Program-made: the position numbers and the translations under genes | Shown here: positions 44,675 through 55,603 of the stretch, one piece after another | Layout of the letters: each line of letters starts with the position of its first letter | Position numbering within the stretch: position 1 is the first letter of the stretch | Assembly (NCBI GenBank): GCA_019916065.1 | Contig: CM034238.1 | Location: 310,001-374,000, forward strand | DNA length: 64,000 bases | Reading direction: 5' to 3' | DNA from: Vitellaria paradoxa | Lineage: Eukaryota; Streptophyta; Magnoliopsida; Ericales; Sapotaceae | The notes under the pieces: model-generated | What the model was told of the DNA's origin: nothing | The model's database searches: none | Seen by the model: the letters and a program-made list of their open reading frames with translations, nothing else

Positions 44675-46171
44675 ATGAAAATGGGTAGTTATTTGGGCTG
44701 GAAACAAGTTGCGGTTTTGTTTGGGATACTACTAGTAGTTCTAGGAAGAGGGTCAGCAGAGCAATGCGGTCAACAAGCAGGTGGTGCACTGTGCCCAGGA
44801 GGGCTTTGCTGTAGCAGATATGGTTGGTGTGGTAGCACCTCTGAATACTGCGGTGACGGTTGCCAGAGCCAGTGCGGCTCTACTCCCACCCCTGGTCCTG
44901 GCCCAAGCGGAGGCATCACCGATCTTATTACTCGACAAATGTTTGATCAAATGCTTTTGCATCGCAATGACGCTGCTTGTCCTGCCAAGAACTTCTACAC
45001 CTACGATGCCTTCATTTCTGCTGCCCAGTCCTTTGGCGGCTTTGCCACCACCGGTGACACCGCCACTCGTAAAAGGGAGATTGCTGCTTTCTTGGGCCAA
45101 ACATCCCACGAAACCACTGGTAATTAATTACTCAGTCCCCAATCTCTCCCTCCCCCCCGGGGGGGGGGGGGAAGGGGCCCTATAATTGGCTTGCACACCC
45201 CTGACATGTTAATTAATTTATTAACTAACTAATTAATATTATAGCTCCACAGTGATATATATAAAGTTAATTTAAATGATACCAATTAATCATTGAAAAT
45301 GGTTTTGTTGAGATGAGGATCTAAATTTATGAAAGCAATAACTATGATATTAACAATATGTACAATAGGTGGTTGGGCAACCGCACCCGATGGCCCTTAC
45401 TCGTGGGGATACTGCTATCTGAAGGAGCAAGGCAATCCCGGTGATTATTGTGTTCCAAATGCCCAATGGCCTTGTGCTCCTGGCAAGAAATATTACGGAC
45501 GAGGACCAATTCAAATTTCCTAGTAAGTTATTAGTCAATATTAATTAATTGATACCATTTGCTTTTCAGTTTACCACTTGTTGGCTTGCCTTTGGCTTGG
45601 CTGATCTTAATTAATTATATCAAGTTTTGGATCTTCTGCTGTTTACAGTAAAGATGATCCAAATGGATCTTTTTAATTTCAGGATAACCTGTTTCACATG
45701 TATGCATGTTGTCTGACACTATTTTATGTATATGTGCGTGGGTGCGTGTGTTTTGGGATATGAATGAATTTCAGCAACTATAACTATGGACCAGCTGGGA
45801 GGGCAATAGGGGTGGACCTGCTGAGCAACCCAGATCTAGTAGCAACAGACCCACTAATCTCATTCAAGACAGCTTTATGGTTCTGGATGACTCCGCAATC
45901 GCCAAAGCCCTCGTGCCATGACGTTATCACGGGAAGATGGACGCCGTCGTCGGCAGACACAGCAGCAGGGCGAGTTCCAGGGTATGGGGCCATCACAAAC
46001 ATTATAAACGGGGGACTTGAATGCGGTCATGGCTCAGACTCAAGGGTCCAGGATCGCATTGGATTCTATACGAGATACTGTCAAATACTTGGGGTTAGCC
46101 CCGGGGACAACCTTGACTGCGGCAACCAAAGGCCTTTTGGGTCTGGACTCTTGCTAGATGTCTCCATGTAA
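44675..46171 (+). CDS. Class I endochitinase (GH19), three exons
   Basis: The model is join(44675..45119, 45369..45522, 45775..46171), 331 residues, typical of class I; junctions are GT-AG and in phase. The enzyme hydrolyses chitin beta-1,4 links in fungal walls. Residues 1-28 are a signal peptide ending RGSA. Residues 29-67 are a hevein-type chitin-binding domain (CBM18) with eight Cys. A Thr/Pro/Gly hinge ([11 protein letters not shown]) follows, then the GH19 domain from about residue 81. The catalytic Glu residues are Glu146 in SHETTGGW and Glu168 in YLKEQG, 22 apart as in barley chitinase. Cys102 and Cys164 sit where the family forms a disulfide. The C-terminal tail LLLDVSM resembles the vacuolar-sorting extension of class I enzymes. 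The start has two in-frame ATGs (44675 and 44681); the first is used. A diverged paralogue lies at 54336-55603. Intron 1 contains a C7G13 palindromic run. Confidence 0.96.
45152..45171. repeat. C7G13 homopolymer palindrome in chitinase intron 1
   Basis: Seven C directly followed by thirteen G make a GC-only inverted repeat, followed by GAAGGGGCCC. It could form a hairpin or G-quadruplex, or mark a low-accuracy base-calling position. Confidence 0.8.
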
Positions 46172-48086
46172 TTTTAATTTTCTACTGCTTTGCTTTAATG
46201 CACAATCTACGTAACGATCTTCTTGTCGCAAAAATAAGTGCATAATATAATATCAATTAACAATAATATCACTGATCCAAACTCTTTTCTGTTCTTTTTC
46301 TTGTTCGGTGGTTGTTATGAATGAGCTTAATTATATGTGCTTGTTTACTTATATCATTAATATATGTGCTCAGACTAATAAGAAAGGAAAGAATTGTTTG
46401 GCGACATGAAATCCTTCTCTAAGCAATTGAGTTATTCCAAAAATAAACTAAAATCAACTAAGTGTGTGTTTGGAGTAAGAAAAAGTGAGATAAATTGAGA
46501 GTTCGTAATACGTGCAGTGAAAGAAAAAAACTGATGTGATATAAAGTTAACAAAAATTTATAGAGTTTTTTAGAAAATATTTGCAAATCAAACGAAACCT
46601 AAAAAAAACATAGAGAAAAAGAGGAACTCTTGTATTAACTACTGCAGCGGGTAAAAACCTGAGAAAAACGGAGAGAATTAATAACGTCCAAGAAGCTGCG
46701 AAAAAAGTAAATTAATTGCAGCTTCGGCATTAACTTTTTTACCATTCACTAATTGTCCATATTAGTATAAATTATCACCGATTAAGTACACTGTAGCATA
46801 CAAATTCCTTTTATGCGAAGACTATGTATATATATATATATATACATGTGTGTGTGTTTTCGTTCTGTCAAAGAGAGAGTTGTACTCATGTCCCGTAAAA
46901 TTAATACTGCTTGTTAGCCAAAATAGGGGGTAGCTAGATATACAAGGGGAAAATAAACGAAATGATAAAAAGTCAGAAGATTCAGAAAAGAGACCGTCGT
47001 GCATCGACAGGAACTTGAAAAAATTTTAAAAGTTGAGTGTTATCTTTAACTATAGTTAAATTTTAACACAACTTTAGTCAAACCAACTTAACTTTTCCCA
47101 ACCAACTATTCATTGTTTAAATAATCCCACGTCAACACGCATCCAAAAAATATAACACAAAATATAAATATGAAAAGTCCAAGTTATTGGAGAGATCATC
47201 CCATTTTACCTTTCTTCTGCATTAATGTGGACGTGGCTACATATGAATTTTTGCGTCAATTAGAGCGCATAGGAATTAATGGTTTTAAGGTTCTATTGAC
47301 AAATATAATTTTGGGGTAACTTTTCATCTATAAAGAATTACGAGACTCGTTATACCTTTTCGGAAAACTCTTACGGAGACCCACAGCATAGCAACTTGGG
47401 TATACACAATTGAGGTCATTTTCAAACTTAAAAACATTCGTTTTAATAGGTTTTTAGCAGTTTTTTCATTAATGTTCAATTATGATTTCGTTGAGATTTC
47501 TTTTCTTTTAACTTTCGTCTAAAAAATTAGAGTTTATTGCTTTTGATTGTGTCGCATATATATCGTCCAGTTACAAAGATATAAAAATTTTAAATTTTGA
47601 ATCTTATAAAAAATGGTCTACCAATTAATAGAAGTTAAGTTATTGGGCTATGCAAATTCTTATTGGAAGACTTATATAAATAAACTTTATTAATTAAAAA
47701 TAAATCATTTCAAAATGACTTGCCTCTTAATTTTATAACTTAGAAGGTGATTATTAAGCCTTTATAATTTAAAAAAATTACTAGACTCGAGCTATATGCA
47801 AACCAATTTGGAGCTCATTTTTTTTTTCATCGAGTTGAGTTCGAACTTGGTTTAGCTCGATTCCACCTCACGCACTACGGAAGAAACTCCTAATTAAGAA
47901 ATTAAGTTCCATAATTCTTGTCAACTATATATGGGATAATAAAATAATTTAGAGTGTGTTTGGTTTGGATTAAAATAAAAAATTAATGAAACAAATGTTT
48001 TGGATTAACTTTTTGTATCCACAATATTTTATATCTTTTATATAATTCTCTAAAAAATTAACATTTAACTTCTCAAATTTTAAAAA

Positions 48087-49829
48087 GGCAAATTACATTT
48101 ACCTCCTCTTAACATTAAACTAATTACAGTAATATCTTTCAACTATTTAAATCTTACACTTACTTTTTCCGGACCCCAATGTTTTGAACACTTATCCTTT
48201 TCAATTAATTTAAACCGTTAAACTTTAACAGAAATGTGAAAGTCAACCAAGTTAACAAAATTTTTTGCCATAAAAATAAATTTGCGCCTTAGATTTAACT
48301 CCACTAAACATTAAGCTAATTATAGTTACCTCCCCTAACCATTTGAACTTTACACTTATCTCCCCCAAACCCCAAACTTATTTATGAAAAAAATCTATTT
48401 TAAACACTAAATTACTTAATTTTATTATTTTATAAATTATTTTTATCAAGAAATATAATTTAATTTAAAAAATAAATAAAATTATATGGATAAATTTAAT
48501 TTTACTCTCCTCTTCTTCCATAATTGGACTTTCCATCACCTTACGCTTGTGTTAGGAACATAAACAGTGTTAGAATCATTAAAAACTGCATTTATTAATT
48601 TAACATAAGACATGACTATTCGATAATTATACAACTTACAAATATTCCACGAGTTAAATTCTACCCAATTGCTATTAATTTTTAATCGCATATTTAGTTG
48701 TCTGTATTACTTTTGTATTTTGGTTTCTATTATGTTGTGCTATCTGAGTATTTACTTGTTTAAATTTTGTATTTTTGTCATCATTTTTAGTTGGCCTTCT
48801 GGGGTGCATTTATAATTATATTTCAGTTTAAATAGATCATTATACAATTATGGTATTTTTTCGTCACAATTGAAGATTATTAATAAAATTTTAGGAATTA
48901 TCATCCTTCGCTTAGAAATCTTATTATCTTATAATTGCTTCGATTTTAAAATAAAAAATTGATTTATTTTAATTTGATGAATAAAATTTTATGTTTGAAA
49001 CACATGTTTGAATTTATGAATTAAATTAAATTGATTTAAGAGAAATACCAAAATTAACCATGTTAACAAGAAATAGGAAATAGAATATACGATAAATATG
49101 ATATATGAGAATAAATTTGTCTGCTTAATTAGATGATTTGAGAAACGTGAATTTTCTTCAAATTTTTTATTTTGGATAAGATTTCAAATAATATAAAAAT
49201 CTTAAAATTTAAATTATAAAATGAAATCAAATCCAATTAAATTCACTTCCCAAACAGAGTGAGACAGAGTGCAAAAAAAAAAAAAATTACAAGGCTTCAA
49301 GAAGAAAATTAAGAAAAAGTCAATCCGCACACCTGAGGCCCATGCGCTCACCCAAGCCCATTCTTTGACTTGGCCTGCCCCCTTGGGTCAATGGGTTTAA
49401 GATAATTTTAATGTATTTTGTTTTACTCCAAATAGATAAATTATTATTAGCCAATTTTATATATTTGTAGTCCACGTTTAAGTTTAATTTCACGTAGTGA
49501 TATATTTTTACTTTTCTCCTAAATAAAATTTATCCATTATTTTCTTATCTTCATGCATTTATTACATGCAAATTAAACTAAATTATATTTCTAGATGAAA
49601 ATAATTTACTTTTCAAGTTTATCCATATAAATTTATTTAGTTTTTAAATTAAATTATATTTCTAAAAAAAAATAATTTATAACATCATAAAATTAAGTAA
49701 TTTATGTTTAAAATAGATTTTTTTATCAAAAATAATCTTGGGGCCTAGGAAGATAAGTGTAAGATTCAAATGGGCGGGGAGGTAATTGTAATTAGTCTAA
49801 TATTTAGATGAGGTAAATGTAATTTACTC
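48087..49829. mobile_element. Non-autonomous element with long inverted ends (MULE-like)
   Basis: The left end reads GGCAAATTACATTTACCTC and the right end, inverted, reads GAGTAAATTACATTTACCTC. The match extends inward with gaps: the reverse complement of about 49560-49829 aligns to 48087-48180 and again to about 48290-48520, because the left arm holds a partial second copy. Shared words include AAATCTATTTTAAACA, AAATTACTTAATTTTAT, TAATTTAATTTAAAAA and TTATATGGATAAA. The flanks ATTTTAAAAA and ATTTAATAAA are similar but A/T-only, so the target duplication is unproven. The interior has no coding capacity. Long inverted ends suggest a Mutator-like or foldback element; the class is inferred. Confidence 0.6.
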
Positions 49830-51128
49830 ATTTAATAAATATTATTTTATTTAAATTTTAATGAGATATGTCAACTAAAATTAAACCCCGTACCAGACAC
49901 GCATTTAAGTTTTCATCCATAGGGTGCATAGGAAAACAATAAAATTTCAAGATTTAAGTCAACAGAAGTGGACGAAACGTCAAGAGCCCGTTTGGAATAT
50001 CAAAAGTGATTAAATTATTTTTTAATATTTAAAAGATCAATTAAAATTTATAAAAAATAATTTACGGAGACGATGAAAAGTAAATCGTTCTAGTAATTTT
50101 AGTCAAAAATTAGTATGAAAAGTTGACAAATATTAAAAAAAATTAGAAAAAGTGGGTAACTTTTTATAGTTTTTGTAACTTTTTTAAAAGTTTATAAATT
50201 TTAAATTTTAAAAATAAATACATAAAAAATAAAAATATTAAAATTTAATAAAAATAGATAAATATTTATAAATTTTTTTTTTGTAACTTTTAATAAATTT
50301 TTATCCCAATCAAATGGAAGCTAAAAAGATGCGGATGATGCCTCGGGAGTATCTCTTCTTTTAATGTTTATGTTAATGGGAGACGAGCCAAACAGGACCC
50401 GCGTTACAATGACCCCGTCATTTTTATTATTATAAGGCGGTTACGTAATTCAATTTCTGCCTGTGTCCACTAGTTTATAAAAATCGAAGTTAAAAATTTG
50501 TAATTAAACATTGGTTGAGTTGAGAGTTACACTCTACTAGTTTATCCTTGCAGTCAGTTCCCCGACTCCACCTAGTTCACACCCCCCCCCCCCGGCCCAC
50601 CCAAGGGGTTTCAAGGGTCGCGGTGAAAAATAAAGTGTCTAAATTTGATTATATTTAATTTAAGAATTTTAATTTAATTTAATTTAATTAAAATTATTTT
50701 TAGACTAAAAATAAAAATTAAAAAAATTTGATTAAAACATAACAAATACAAAATATAAAAAGTCACATGTCATTAAAGTGTAATCAAATCAACATTTTTC
50801 ATTTTTCACTTTTCATTGTAATCTCTACAATGAAATTTTTCATTACGAGTTTTAGACGTTTTTTCACTTAAAATTTTTAAATTATTAATTAAAATAATAT
50901 ATTCGACTTTCTTCTTTTTTTTTTTTAAAGTGTAAAAAACATAATAATCTTTGCATTGATATGTTTGCATGTAAGGATATATATAATTTGGTCAAAATTT
51001 AGCTTTTTTAAGCTGTACTGATTAAATTTAAAAATTTTAATTGGGTTATTTTTTTATAAAAATAACGGATACCAATTTTTTATTATAGTTCTAAAACTCT
51101 AAAATTAAACAGATTGAAATAATTGTAT

Positions 51129-51131
<3 letters not shown>

Positions 51132-51176
<45 letters not shown>
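51132..51176. repeat. (TA)n microsatellite
   Basis: An uninterrupted TA run of about 22 units lies in intergenic DNA. Confidence 0.85.
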
Positions 51177-51181
<5 letters not shown>

Positions 51182-51639
51182 CCTAAATATTCGCTTCTGT
51201 CAATATATAGTTGTTTTTTGAAATATCAAATGTTATAGAAACTCAACAAATCATTATAATATTAAATACACATTCTAAGTCTCAAGTAACACTTATATAA
51301 AAATTTTTATTTTATCTTTATAATTAAATTAAAAAATATATTTAAATTTATAAGACTATATAACCAAATTAATCGTAACTGAATCAATATAATTTAATCC
51401 GATTAATCTTAGATTAATGATTTTTTTTATCAATTTATTATTATTTTTAATTTTCAAGAATAATCAATTCGATTGTATAATCGTATAGACCGCTCACCCT
51501 ATTTGCATGGGAGACAAATTTCATAATCGATCACACCTAGCTAATAACCTGCAAGAGAAAAAAAGCTATCAACTTCATTTTTATAAGGCGGCTATGAAAT
51601 TTCATTACATGTGTAAGTTTTCTGGAAACAAAAAGAAAA

Positions 51640-51951
51640 AAAAAATGAATTTTTAAAGATTTATGGTGTACCTCACAATGTATTTTATTTATTTGTTTAT
51701 TCATTCATAATTTATCAAAGGAAATTTTCAGCTGTGTGCTACGCGTGATGAATTAATTAATTAAAGGGTGAGCACTGTGAATCTAAGAGCCGCCCATGGG
51801 GTCTTCCCGCTCTTATCGCTTTGCTCATCATCAATAAAAAAAAAAAAAAAAAAATTATTTGAATGAATAAGAAAGCAAGCATGGATGGGCCATCGGGATT
51901 TGACTACGTTGCTTCCTATGCCAGAAACTAATCATAATTAAAGAATTCCAT
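51640..51951 (+). repeat. Broken upstream copy of the second chitinase promoter
   Basis: This segment aligns to the functional promoter at about 53930-54240. Shared blocks, in order, are ATAATTTATCAAA, GATGAATTAATTAATTAAAG, GTGAATCTAAGAGCCGCCCA, ATCGCTTTGC, TTATnTGAATGAnTAAGAAA and GCCAGAAAC. The copy stops near 51951, where a 1.8-kb insertion begins. The matching downstream part (leader and signal peptide) resumes at about 53741. Confidence 0.8.
51784..51794 (+). promoter_or_regulatory. GCC box (ethylene-response element), orphaned copy
   Basis: TAAGAGCCGCC is an exact match to the 11-bp GCC box bound by ERF proteins in ethylene-inducible PR gene promoters. It lies in the broken promoter duplicate and is now about 2 kb from any signal-peptide sequence. 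Confidence 0.75.
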
Positions 51952-53740
51952 TGGACAGGTTTCAATAATAAGTTTGAGTCCGGTTAAAAAGGTGGTGTGT
52001 TAAAAAATACCAAACCCACTTAAATTATTTAAAAATTGGATTATTTTTAACTAATAACTCAATCTCAACTCATTTGTTTATTACTTCATTTTTTAACTTT
52101 TTGTAACAAATATAATATATCAAAAAATATAAAAATTTTTTAAGAAAAATAAAAAAATATTTGAAAGTGATGTTAACAATAAAATTATAATAAAATCTAA
52201 TAAACTTAAGATATGAAGTGTACTTCAATAAATAACAACCTATAATACAATATCTAATATTTAGAAATACGTTAAACCTTTAACTTGGAGAGCTTAGAAT
52301 GGAAATATGAGGTAAAAACAGGCCACGGGTAAAATGGATTTTTTTGCTTGGGTTCAAATCAAGCCGAAACTTACTTACCAAATAGAAACATGTTAATTAA
52401 TGATTCTTAACCTGTTGGGAAACCTAGAATGCAACGATGGCCTAAAAATGGGCTAATCATTTTTTAAATTTTATTATAACTTAGCTATAATTTGCATAGT
52501 TTATAAAAAGCCGAGTAATATTTTTCACCTTTCGAGAAAACTTAAAATGCCAATATGTGCTTAAAATGGGCCAAGGGGGAAAAGCAGTTATTTTTTAGCT
52601 TAAATTTAGATTGAGCCCAAATTTACTTAGTTATGAAAATACATGTCAATAAATATTTTTCATCATTTGAAAAAATTTAGAATACGAATCTGGGCACAAA
52701 AAAAAAAAAAGGCAGGCTTAGGGGTAAATTAGATATTTTACGGCCTAAGTTCGAATCAGTTTAGAATTTGCTAAGTGAATAAGAAACTCACAAAAGAACT
52801 AATTCTTATTCTTTTAGGCGACTTAGAATGTAAATTTAGCGTGAAAGTCAACTTAGAAGTAAAATGGTTATTTTAAGACTTGCTCCAAATTTTCTAAGAT
52901 GATACAAAACTTGTTAAAAAATACATTCTCAATCTTTTCGGATGCCCATAATGCAAACTTAAACCGAAAACAAATTCAGAGATAAAACGATCACTTTACA
53001 GTTCAAGTTTAGATTTATTTGAAAATTTGCTAAATTTATAAGAAAATTTACAAGCATGCCCAAAATGTAAATTTGGATACAATACAGACTTAGGGATAAA
53101 ACAGTCATTTTGCAACTTGAATTTGGATCAACCTAGAATTTACTAAGTTGATATGAAACTTTCTTAGGATGCATAGGATACAAATTTGGACTAAAAGGAA
53201 ACTTAGAGATAAAATGATTATTTTACTACGAATTTGGATCAATTTAAATTTTATTAAACTAATATGAAATTTGCATGCATATATTCGCCTTTTATGATAC
53301 TCAAAATACGAATATAAAATGAAAACAAACTTGCTAAATTGATATAAAACTAACTTGCTAAAAAAAATTCTAAACCTCTTGCAATGCCTAGAATTCAAAT
53401 GAAGGCCAAAGATAGGACTCACTGGTCAAATGGATTTGACTATTTTATAACCTGTGTTCGGCTTATATTTGCATTATGTGTTTGAATTCTTATTATGTGT
53501 CACTTCTTCAATCTTAATTGCATAAGAGTAAATTGGTTTATGAAATTAATTTGGTATTGAATAATTTTTTTTATTAAAATGTTCAATTAAGTTTCTAGGT
53601 TTTTAAGCCAATATTTAAACTTAAATTAAAAACAGGTCTTTTGTGAAAAGTTTAACAATGACCTATTTACAAAAATAATCCAACCCAACCCACTTAAATC
53701 GTGCGATTTTGGGCCGTTGGTGGATTTAGGCTAGAATTGC
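51952..53740. mobile_element. 1.8-kb insertion in the duplicated promoter, with degenerate tandem repeats
   Basis: It separates the duplicated promoter (ending near 51951) from its own leader (from about 53741). The ends AGGTTTCAAT (left) and AGGTGGCAAT (inverted right) are slightly similar, recalling hAT termini, but no flanking duplication was found. From about 52280 to 53460 it is built from roughly ten diverged units of about 90-150 bp. Each contains a variant of CTTAGAATGCAAATTTGG, then GGGATAAAATGGTCATTTT, then GAATTTGGATCAATTTAGAA. No coding capacity is evident. Confidence 0.5.
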
Positions 53741-53872
53741 CACCTACGTATATGAACCACTATTCATTCAATCTCAGCAACATATGTGTATATATAAGTC
53801 AAAAATGAGGTATTTGGGGTTGAATGCAGCAGTGGTCTGTCTGTTTGGCCGTACTGGTGGTAAGAAGTGCTT
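53741..53872 (+). pseudogene. Truncated chitinase 5' end (leader and signal peptide only)
   Basis: ATGAGGTATTTGGGG at 53805 matches the second chitinase gene from its third in-frame ATG (54348). Similarity continues through the signal peptide to GTGCTT at about 53872 and then stops abruptly. Upstream, CACTATTCATTCAATCTCAGCAA matches the functional leader. A one-base insertion shifts the frame inside the signal peptide, giving MRYLGLNAAVVCLFGRTGG before a stop. There is no hevein or GH19 sequence. It is a partial, non-functional duplicate. Confidence 0.85.
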
Positions 53873-53929
53873 CCAGTCAAGATAAGTAGCTAGTAACAAA
53901 ACATTAATCAAGACATATTCATGAATGCT

Positions 53930-54240
53930 GTTTCGCACCATGTATTTTTATTTTTTCATAATTTATCAAAAACAATTTTCAATTATGGGCCGGGTTAAAG
54001 TTGTATCGTGGTGCCTGATGAATGAATGAATTAATTAATTAATTAAAGTGGAAGCGTGAATCTAAGAGCCGCCCATGAGACCTTCAGTCCTTAATCGCTT
54101 TGCCGATAATGAATTGGATGGACCAAAAAGAAAAAATTTAATTATATGAATGAGTAAGAAAGTACGTAAGAATGGATAGGGCGTTGGGATTGCTTAATTA
54201 GGCAGCTAGCCAGCTAAGCCAGAAACAAAAGATTAAAAAA
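53930..54240 (+). promoter_or_regulatory. Functional upstream region of the second chitinase
   Basis: This is the intact member of the promoter duplication with 51640-51951. It contains the GCC box at 54063-54073 and ends just before the TATA box. Conservation of blocks around the GCC box between the two copies outlines the likely regulatory core. Confidence 0.65.
54063..54073 (+). promoter_or_regulatory. GCC box (ethylene-response element) of the second chitinase
   Basis: This is an exact TAAGAGCCGCC, about 195 bp upstream of the TATA box and 263 bp upstream of the ATG. The same 11-mer is the classic ERF target in class I chitinase promoters, so ethylene or defence induction is predicted. 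Confidence 0.8.
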
Positions 54241-54266
54241 AATCCATTCATGGGGATGACCTGCAC

Positions 54267-54277
54267 CTATATATAGA
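54267..54277 (+). promoter_or_regulatory. TATA box of the second chitinase gene
   Basis: CTATATATAGA lies about 59 bp before the chosen start codon, leaving a leader of roughly 30 nt. Confidence 0.7.
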
Positions 54278-54335
54278 CCCACTATTAGTTCAATCGATCC
54301 CAGCAAAGCAATATAGATACACTTGCTACTGATCG

Positions 54336-55603
54336 ATGACGATGAAGATGAGGTATTTGGGGTCGAACATAGTAGCAGCAGCGGTGTGTTTGTTGGCCAT
54401 TCTGGTGGTAAGGGGTGCTTTAGCAGAGCAATGCGGTTGGCAAGCTGGGGGGGCACTGTGCCCCAATGGGCTTTGCTGCAGCAAATACGGTTGGTGTGGG
54501 AACACCACTGCTTACTGTGGAGAGGGTTGCCAAAGCCAATGCGGAGGCACCCCTGCCCCTGTGCCTCCTAGTCCCACCGGCGGGGATGTAACCGATATCA
54601 TTAGCAGCTCAACGTTTAATCAAATGCTTTTGCACCGCAACACCTTCTACTCCTACGATGCATTTGTTGCCGCCGCCAGGTCATTCCCGGGCTTTGCAAC
54701 CTCTGGTGACACCACCATCCGCAAAAGGGAGGTTGCAGCTTTCTTAGCCCAAACCTCTCATGAAACAACAGGTGGGTGGCCAACTGCACCTGACGGCCCA
54801 TATGCCTGGGGTTACTACTACATCAAGGAGCAAGGCAACCCTGGCTCCTACTGCGATCCAAATAATCTACAATGGCCCTGTGCTCCCGGCAAGTCTTATT
54901 ATGGCCGTGGTCCAATTCAAATTTCCTAGTAAGTCCTGCCTTGCGTATATGCTTTTAATTAATTAACATATATAACTAGCTTATAATTAATTACCTATAC
55001 CCACTTTTTTTCCTGTTCAATTCATTTGGATGCATAATATATATATATATATATATTTCTCTCGTTTATTTTTGGCTCTTCTGCAAATGGGTAATAATAT
55101 ATAGTTGTGATGCTAATTAAATGAATTCATTGGATTTTGTATATATAATTAGCTGATATATATATATATATATATTTATTTGATGATGGATCATCAGCAA
55201 TTATAACTATGGACCAGCTGGAATGGCAATTGGTTCGGACCTTCTGAACAACCCAGATCTAGTAGAAACCGATCCAACCATCTCCTTCAAGACAGCCGTA
55301 TGGTTCTGGATGACGGCACAGCCACCAAAGCCGTCGTGCCACAGCGTTATGATCGGAGAGTGGACGCCATCCGATGCTGACCGGTTAGCTGGCCGAGTTG
55401 CCGGGTTCGGACTTACCACAAACATCATAAACGGTGGTCTTGAATGCGGTCATGGGTCCGATCCCAGGGTGGACGATCGCATTGGGTTCTATAAAAGGTA
55501 CTGTGAGATACTTGGGGTTAGCCCCGGTGACAATCTCGACTGCGGCAGCCAACAGTCTTATGCCCTTGGACTGAGATCGGTGCAGGGGGTGGACACCATG
55601 TAG
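54336..55603 (+). CDS. Class I endochitinase (GH19) variant, two exons
   Basis: The model is join(54336..54928, 55198..55603), 332 residues. Its single intron splits the TAC codon of the YNYNYG motif, exactly as intron 2 of the first chitinase does. The position of that gene's first intron (inside SHETTGGW) is continuous coding sequence here, so the intron was lost. Residues 1-30 are a signal peptide (ending RGALA). Residues 31-69 are a hevein domain with all eight Cys. A Pro-rich hinge and the GH19 domain follow. Catalytic Glu143 and Glu165 are kept. Two linked changes stand out: the loop DAACPAKN after HRN is reduced to one residue, removing a Cys, and the partner Cys in WGYC is Tyr161. These are the residues expected to form the first catalytic-domain disulfide. 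The tail GVDTM resembles vacuolar-sorting extensions. The reading frame is intact, so a functional gene is likely. In-frame ATGs also occur at 54342 and 54348. Confidence 0.95.

Larger units (their letters stand above)
46172..51639. other. Gene-free region downstream of the first chitinase
   Basis: AT-rich intergenic DNA. It holds a TA microsatellite near 46827-46844, the inverted-ended element at 48087-49829, a possible weak MITE at about 49987-50322 (GAGCCCGTTTGGAAT against AGCTTCCATTTGATT), a C13 run at 50582-50594 and a long TA microsatellite at 51132-51176. No exon structure was recognised. Confidence 0.6.

Noticed and set aside
44646..44678. Upstream ATG with a 10-codon frame before the first chitinase
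   Set aside because: It lies only about 13 bp after the TATA box, so it is probably upstream of the transcription start.
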